A stretch of 64,000 nt of DNA from Simmondsia chinensis (Eukaryota > Streptophyta > Magnoliopsida > Caryophyllales > Simmondsiaceae): contig JAGTTD010000019.1 in the NCBI GenBank assembly GCA_018398585.1, positions 6,299,702 through 6,363,701 on the forward strand, read 5' to 3'. Within the stretch, counting starts at the first letter, position 1; the number at the start of each line of letters is the position of its first letter. Shown one piece after another: positions 61,803 to 64,000 of the stretch. The notes below the pieces were generated by a model, which made no database searches, was not told where the DNA came from, and saw only the letters and a program-made list of their open reading frames with translations. A program made the translations under genes and the position numbers.

Positions 61803-64000
61803 CTAATTCCAATTACGTGAGGCATGTTTTAAACCATAAAGCGATTTTCGCAAACGACAAACTTTACCGGTATGTTGTTTTTCAAAACCCTGTGGTAATT
61901 TCATGTCGACCTCCTCATCGAGGTCACCATGAAGAAAGGCATTATTCACATCCAATTGATGCATTATCCAATTTCTGGCTGCAGCAACTGCAAGTACACA
62001 ACGAACGGTAACCAATTTAGCAACGGGAGCAAAAGTATCATGATAATCAATGCCTTCTACCTGGGTATAACCTTTGGCAACGAGCCTTGCCTTATACCTC
62101 TCAATGCTTCCATCAGCCTTGTATTTGATTTTATAGACCCATTTCGAGTCTATCGCTCGCTTCCCCGGGGGCAACTCTTCTAGTGTCCAAGTCTTGTTTT
62201 GTTCTAATGCCGAAATCTCTTTCTCCATTGCTTCCCTCCAATAAGGCGAATCGACTGCCTGTGCAAAATTCTTAGGCTCATCACAAGATGTGATGGCTTG
62301 TAGCAAATTAGAATGCGAGTTAGTAAATCGTGCATTAGAAACATAATTTGATATAGGATAAACCATACCTGAGTTAGCCGATGAAGGGGTATCACGAGGA
62401 TGGGCTATCGAAGGAGGAACATTAACCACATAATCTCGATATTTTTTAGGCATGGAACGGACACGAATCAGTCTCCCCGCTTGACCTGCAGCTTCCTCCC
62501 CCTCACTGTGCTGACCGAACACTGTTCGGTCAGTCACTGCAGCACCGTCATTTGACGGTGCTGCGAGATCCCCTATGGCCCTTGTTTCTCGTGTTTGTAT
62601 CAAACTCCCTTCGTCGACATAATGAATTAAATCAAAAACATCATTATTTGAGCTATTGTTCTTCCCTTCTTCAACATATGGAAATCTATCTTCGTGAAAA
62701 ACTACATCACGTGAGATTACAATCCTTTTATTGTCTAAGTCATAGACCTTGTACCCCTTTTTACCATGAGGGTAACCAAGAAAAACACCACGAATTGCTC
62801 TACTTCCGAACTTATCTTTACTACGATCCCTATTACGAACGTAGCATAACGAGCCAAAAACGAGTAAATGTGTATATGAAGGAATTTTACCAAGTAGTAC
62901 TTCATATGGGCTCTTGTTTTGTAGACGAGTTGTAGGCATGAGATTGATAAGATAGGCTGCCGTCAACACGCATTCTCCCCAAAATTGAATAGGAAGACCC
63001 GCTTCAAACCTAAGGGCTCGGGCCACTTCAAGGAGATGGTGATGCTTTCTCTCCACTACCCCATTTTGTTGGGGTGTATCATTGCAGGAATTCTGCACTT
63101 GTATGCCCTTTCCTGTATAAAAGTTAAGTAACGGCCCAAAAAGGAATTCCGCTCCATTATCACTACAAATTTGTTTAATCTGCGAATTGTACTGAGTTTG
63201 CACCATTTCACAAAAATCCATGAGGATTTTATGTGACTGAGACTTGTCACGCATCAAATACACCCAAGTACACCTACTAAGATCATCAACGATAGTGAGA
63301 AAAAAACGAGCTCCTGTCATTGACAACGTACGGTATGGACCCCAAATATCAACATGAAGCAAATCAAAACAAGCAACAGATTTACTAACGGAAATAGGAA
63401 AAGGTAACCGAGTTTGTTTAGCTCGATGACACGAGTCACAAACATTATCCAAAACAACACCAATGTCCAAACCCAAAAAATTAGACAATTTGTTAAACAG
63501 AACATGACCCAATCGACGATGCCACAAAACTCCCTTATTAGTACTACCAACGACTTGAGCGGACTGCGGAATGACAGCGCACTCCATCATGTATAGCCCA
63601 TCTCGTTCTTTACCCGCTCCAATCAGCTTCCTCGATGGCAGGTCCTGTATTACACAAAATTTTTTGAAAAATGTCAATGCACAATTTATATCTCTAGTTA
63701 ATTTGCTTACTGACAACAAATTGCAATGAAAGCCCGGAATTTGTAACACATTTTCAAGTATGATGTCATCCGTGATCTTGGCATGTCCAACGTGTGATAC
63801 TGGCAAACAAGTGCCGTTAGGTAGTCGAACGGGACAAATCTCGGTATTAACCCTTCTATCAAGTAAAGTAAAATCGGATGGCACCATATGGTCCGTTGCA
63901 CCTGTATCAATAATCCAACAACTACTACCAAACGAACCCTGACCTGTCAAGTTAACGCAAGGGGCACAATTTCCTGAGTTCAGAAGACCCAAAAGTTGTT
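61803..64000 (-). CDS. Copia element 3 protease, integrase and RT N-terminal part
   Basis: At least 729 codons, open to the window edge. Protease SSCWIIDTGATDHM; pre-integrase LWHRRLGHVLFNKLSNF; integrase HHCC (CDSCHRAK) with DIWGPYRT, TIVDDLSRCTWVYLM, ICSDNGAEF and a Glu in NGVVERKHHHLLEVARAL. RT: EQNKTWTLEELPPGKRAIDS, YKARLVAKGYTQVEGIDYHD and QLDVNNAFLHGDLDEEV. The frame ends at RNWN followed by TAG. Confidence 0.92.
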   Translation of the reverse strand, partial: QLLGLLNSGNCAPCVNLTGQGSFGSSCWIIDTGATDHMVPSDFTLLDRRVNTEICPVRLPNGTCLPVSHVGHAKITDDIILENVLQIPGFHCNLLSVSKLTRDINCALTFFKKFCVIQDLPSRKLIGAGKERDGLYMMECAVIPQSAQVVGSTNKGVLWHRRLGHVLFNKLSNFLGLDIGVVLDNVCDSCHRAKQTRLPFPISVSKSVACFDLLHVDIWGPYRTLSMTGARFFLTIVDDLSRCTWVYLMRDKSQSHKILMDFCEMVQTQYNSQIKQICSDNGAEFLFGPLLNFYTGKGIQVQNSCNDTPQQNGVVERKHHHLLEVARALRFEAGLPIQFWGECVLTAAYLINLMPTTRLQNKSPYEVLLGKIPSYTHLLVFGSLCYVRNRDRSKDKFGSRAIRGVFLGYPHGKKGYKVYDLDNKRIVISRDVVFHEDRFPYVEEGKNNSSNNDVFDLIHYVDEGSLIQTRETRAIGDLAAPSNDGAAVTDRTVFGQHSEGEEAAGQAGRLIRVRSMPKKYRDYVVNVPPSIAHPRDTPSSANSGMVYPISNYVSNARFTNSHSNLLQAITSCDEPKNFAQAVDSPYWREAMEKEISALEQNKTWTLEELPPGKRAIDSKWVYKIKYKADGSIERYKARLVAKGYTQVEGIDYHDTFAPVAKLVTVRCVLAVAAARNWIMHQLDVNNAFLHGDLDEEVDMKLPQGFEKQHTGKVCRLRKSLYGLKHASRNWN

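Larger units (their letters stand above)
60384..64000 (-). mobile_element. Ty1/copia retrotransposon 3, nearly intact, cut by the window edge
   Basis: A 3' LTR at about 60384-60736 is followed by a purine tract and a minus-strand pol with copia order. The 5' LTR and gag lie beyond the window, so no TSD can be checked. Only one stop codon is visible in about 1080 codons. The motif set resembles the Ale/Retrofit (AtRE1-like) group; I did not align it. Confidence 0.92.

Overview
This window is nuclear DNA from a flowering plant, most likely a eudicot. It has one plant cytokinin-synthesis gene (an adenylate isopentenyltransferase), plant Ty1/copia and Ty3/gypsy retrotransposons primed by initiator tRNA-Met, plant hAT and Mutator-like transposons, and AT-rich intergenic DNA. 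There is no bacterial or organellar signature, and no ribosome-binding sites, CRISPR arrays or intact tRNA/rRNA genes were seen. Most of the window is nested transposons of different ages. All element borders given here come from reading terminal repeats and target-site duplications (TSDs) by eye.

Layout. 1-1.0 kb: an LTR fragment rich in a TGTGTCGACACACA palindrome, LTR-like DNA and a SINE remnant. 1.5-3.2 kb: the IPT gene (+), the only intact host gene I am confident of. 3.67-10.01 kb: a complete but dead copia element (-), TSD TTGTG. 10.5-15.0 kb: a head-to-head compound of two deleted Ty3-type elements. The left one keeps a chromodomain. The right one carries an intronless 321-codon fragment of the cohesin regulator PDS5. 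Between them is a palindromic LTR junction containing a MITE. 15.46-19.20 kb: a gypsy derivative (-) with gag and protease only. 19.2-25.4 kb: repeat-poor DNA with short exon-like minus-strand segments, a 5'-truncated SINE, a LINE relic and a solo LTR. 27.17-36.33 kb: a chromodomain Ty3/gypsy element (+), TSD CTCTC, interrupted by a 2.9 kb hAT transposon and a SINE. 36.97-40.21 kb: a Mutator-like element (10-bp TSD, long inverted repeats) carrying a broken plant-mobile-domain gene and a nested MITE. 40.79-41.89 kb: a non-autonomous hAT element with a nested SINE. 42.13-42.55 kb: a small LTR/TRIM-like element. 42.75-50.07 kb: a second dead copia element (-), TSD AAAAT, with 1.3 kb LTRs. 50.5-51.8 kb: LTR-like DNA with a nested solo LTR. 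52-56 kb: AT-rich DNA with little visible content. 56.27-58.39 kb: a small non-autonomous LTR element (-). 58.70-59.22 kb: a hAT MITE. 60.38 kb to the window end: a nearly intact copia element (-) that runs off the right edge.

The most unusual items are: (1) the retrotransposon-borne PDS5 fragment; (2) a SINE family whose head is a 5S rRNA sequence and whose tail is (TTG)n, with at least six copies, several with clear TSDs; (3) the Mutator-like element carrying a plant-mobile-domain gene, with repeated ACGCCGTT hairpins at its ends; (4) a palindromic minisatellite shared by LTRs of apparently different families; and (5) exon-like segments in matching reading phase on the minus strand at about 15.1-25.3 kb, suggesting an unidentified host gene broken up by insertions.
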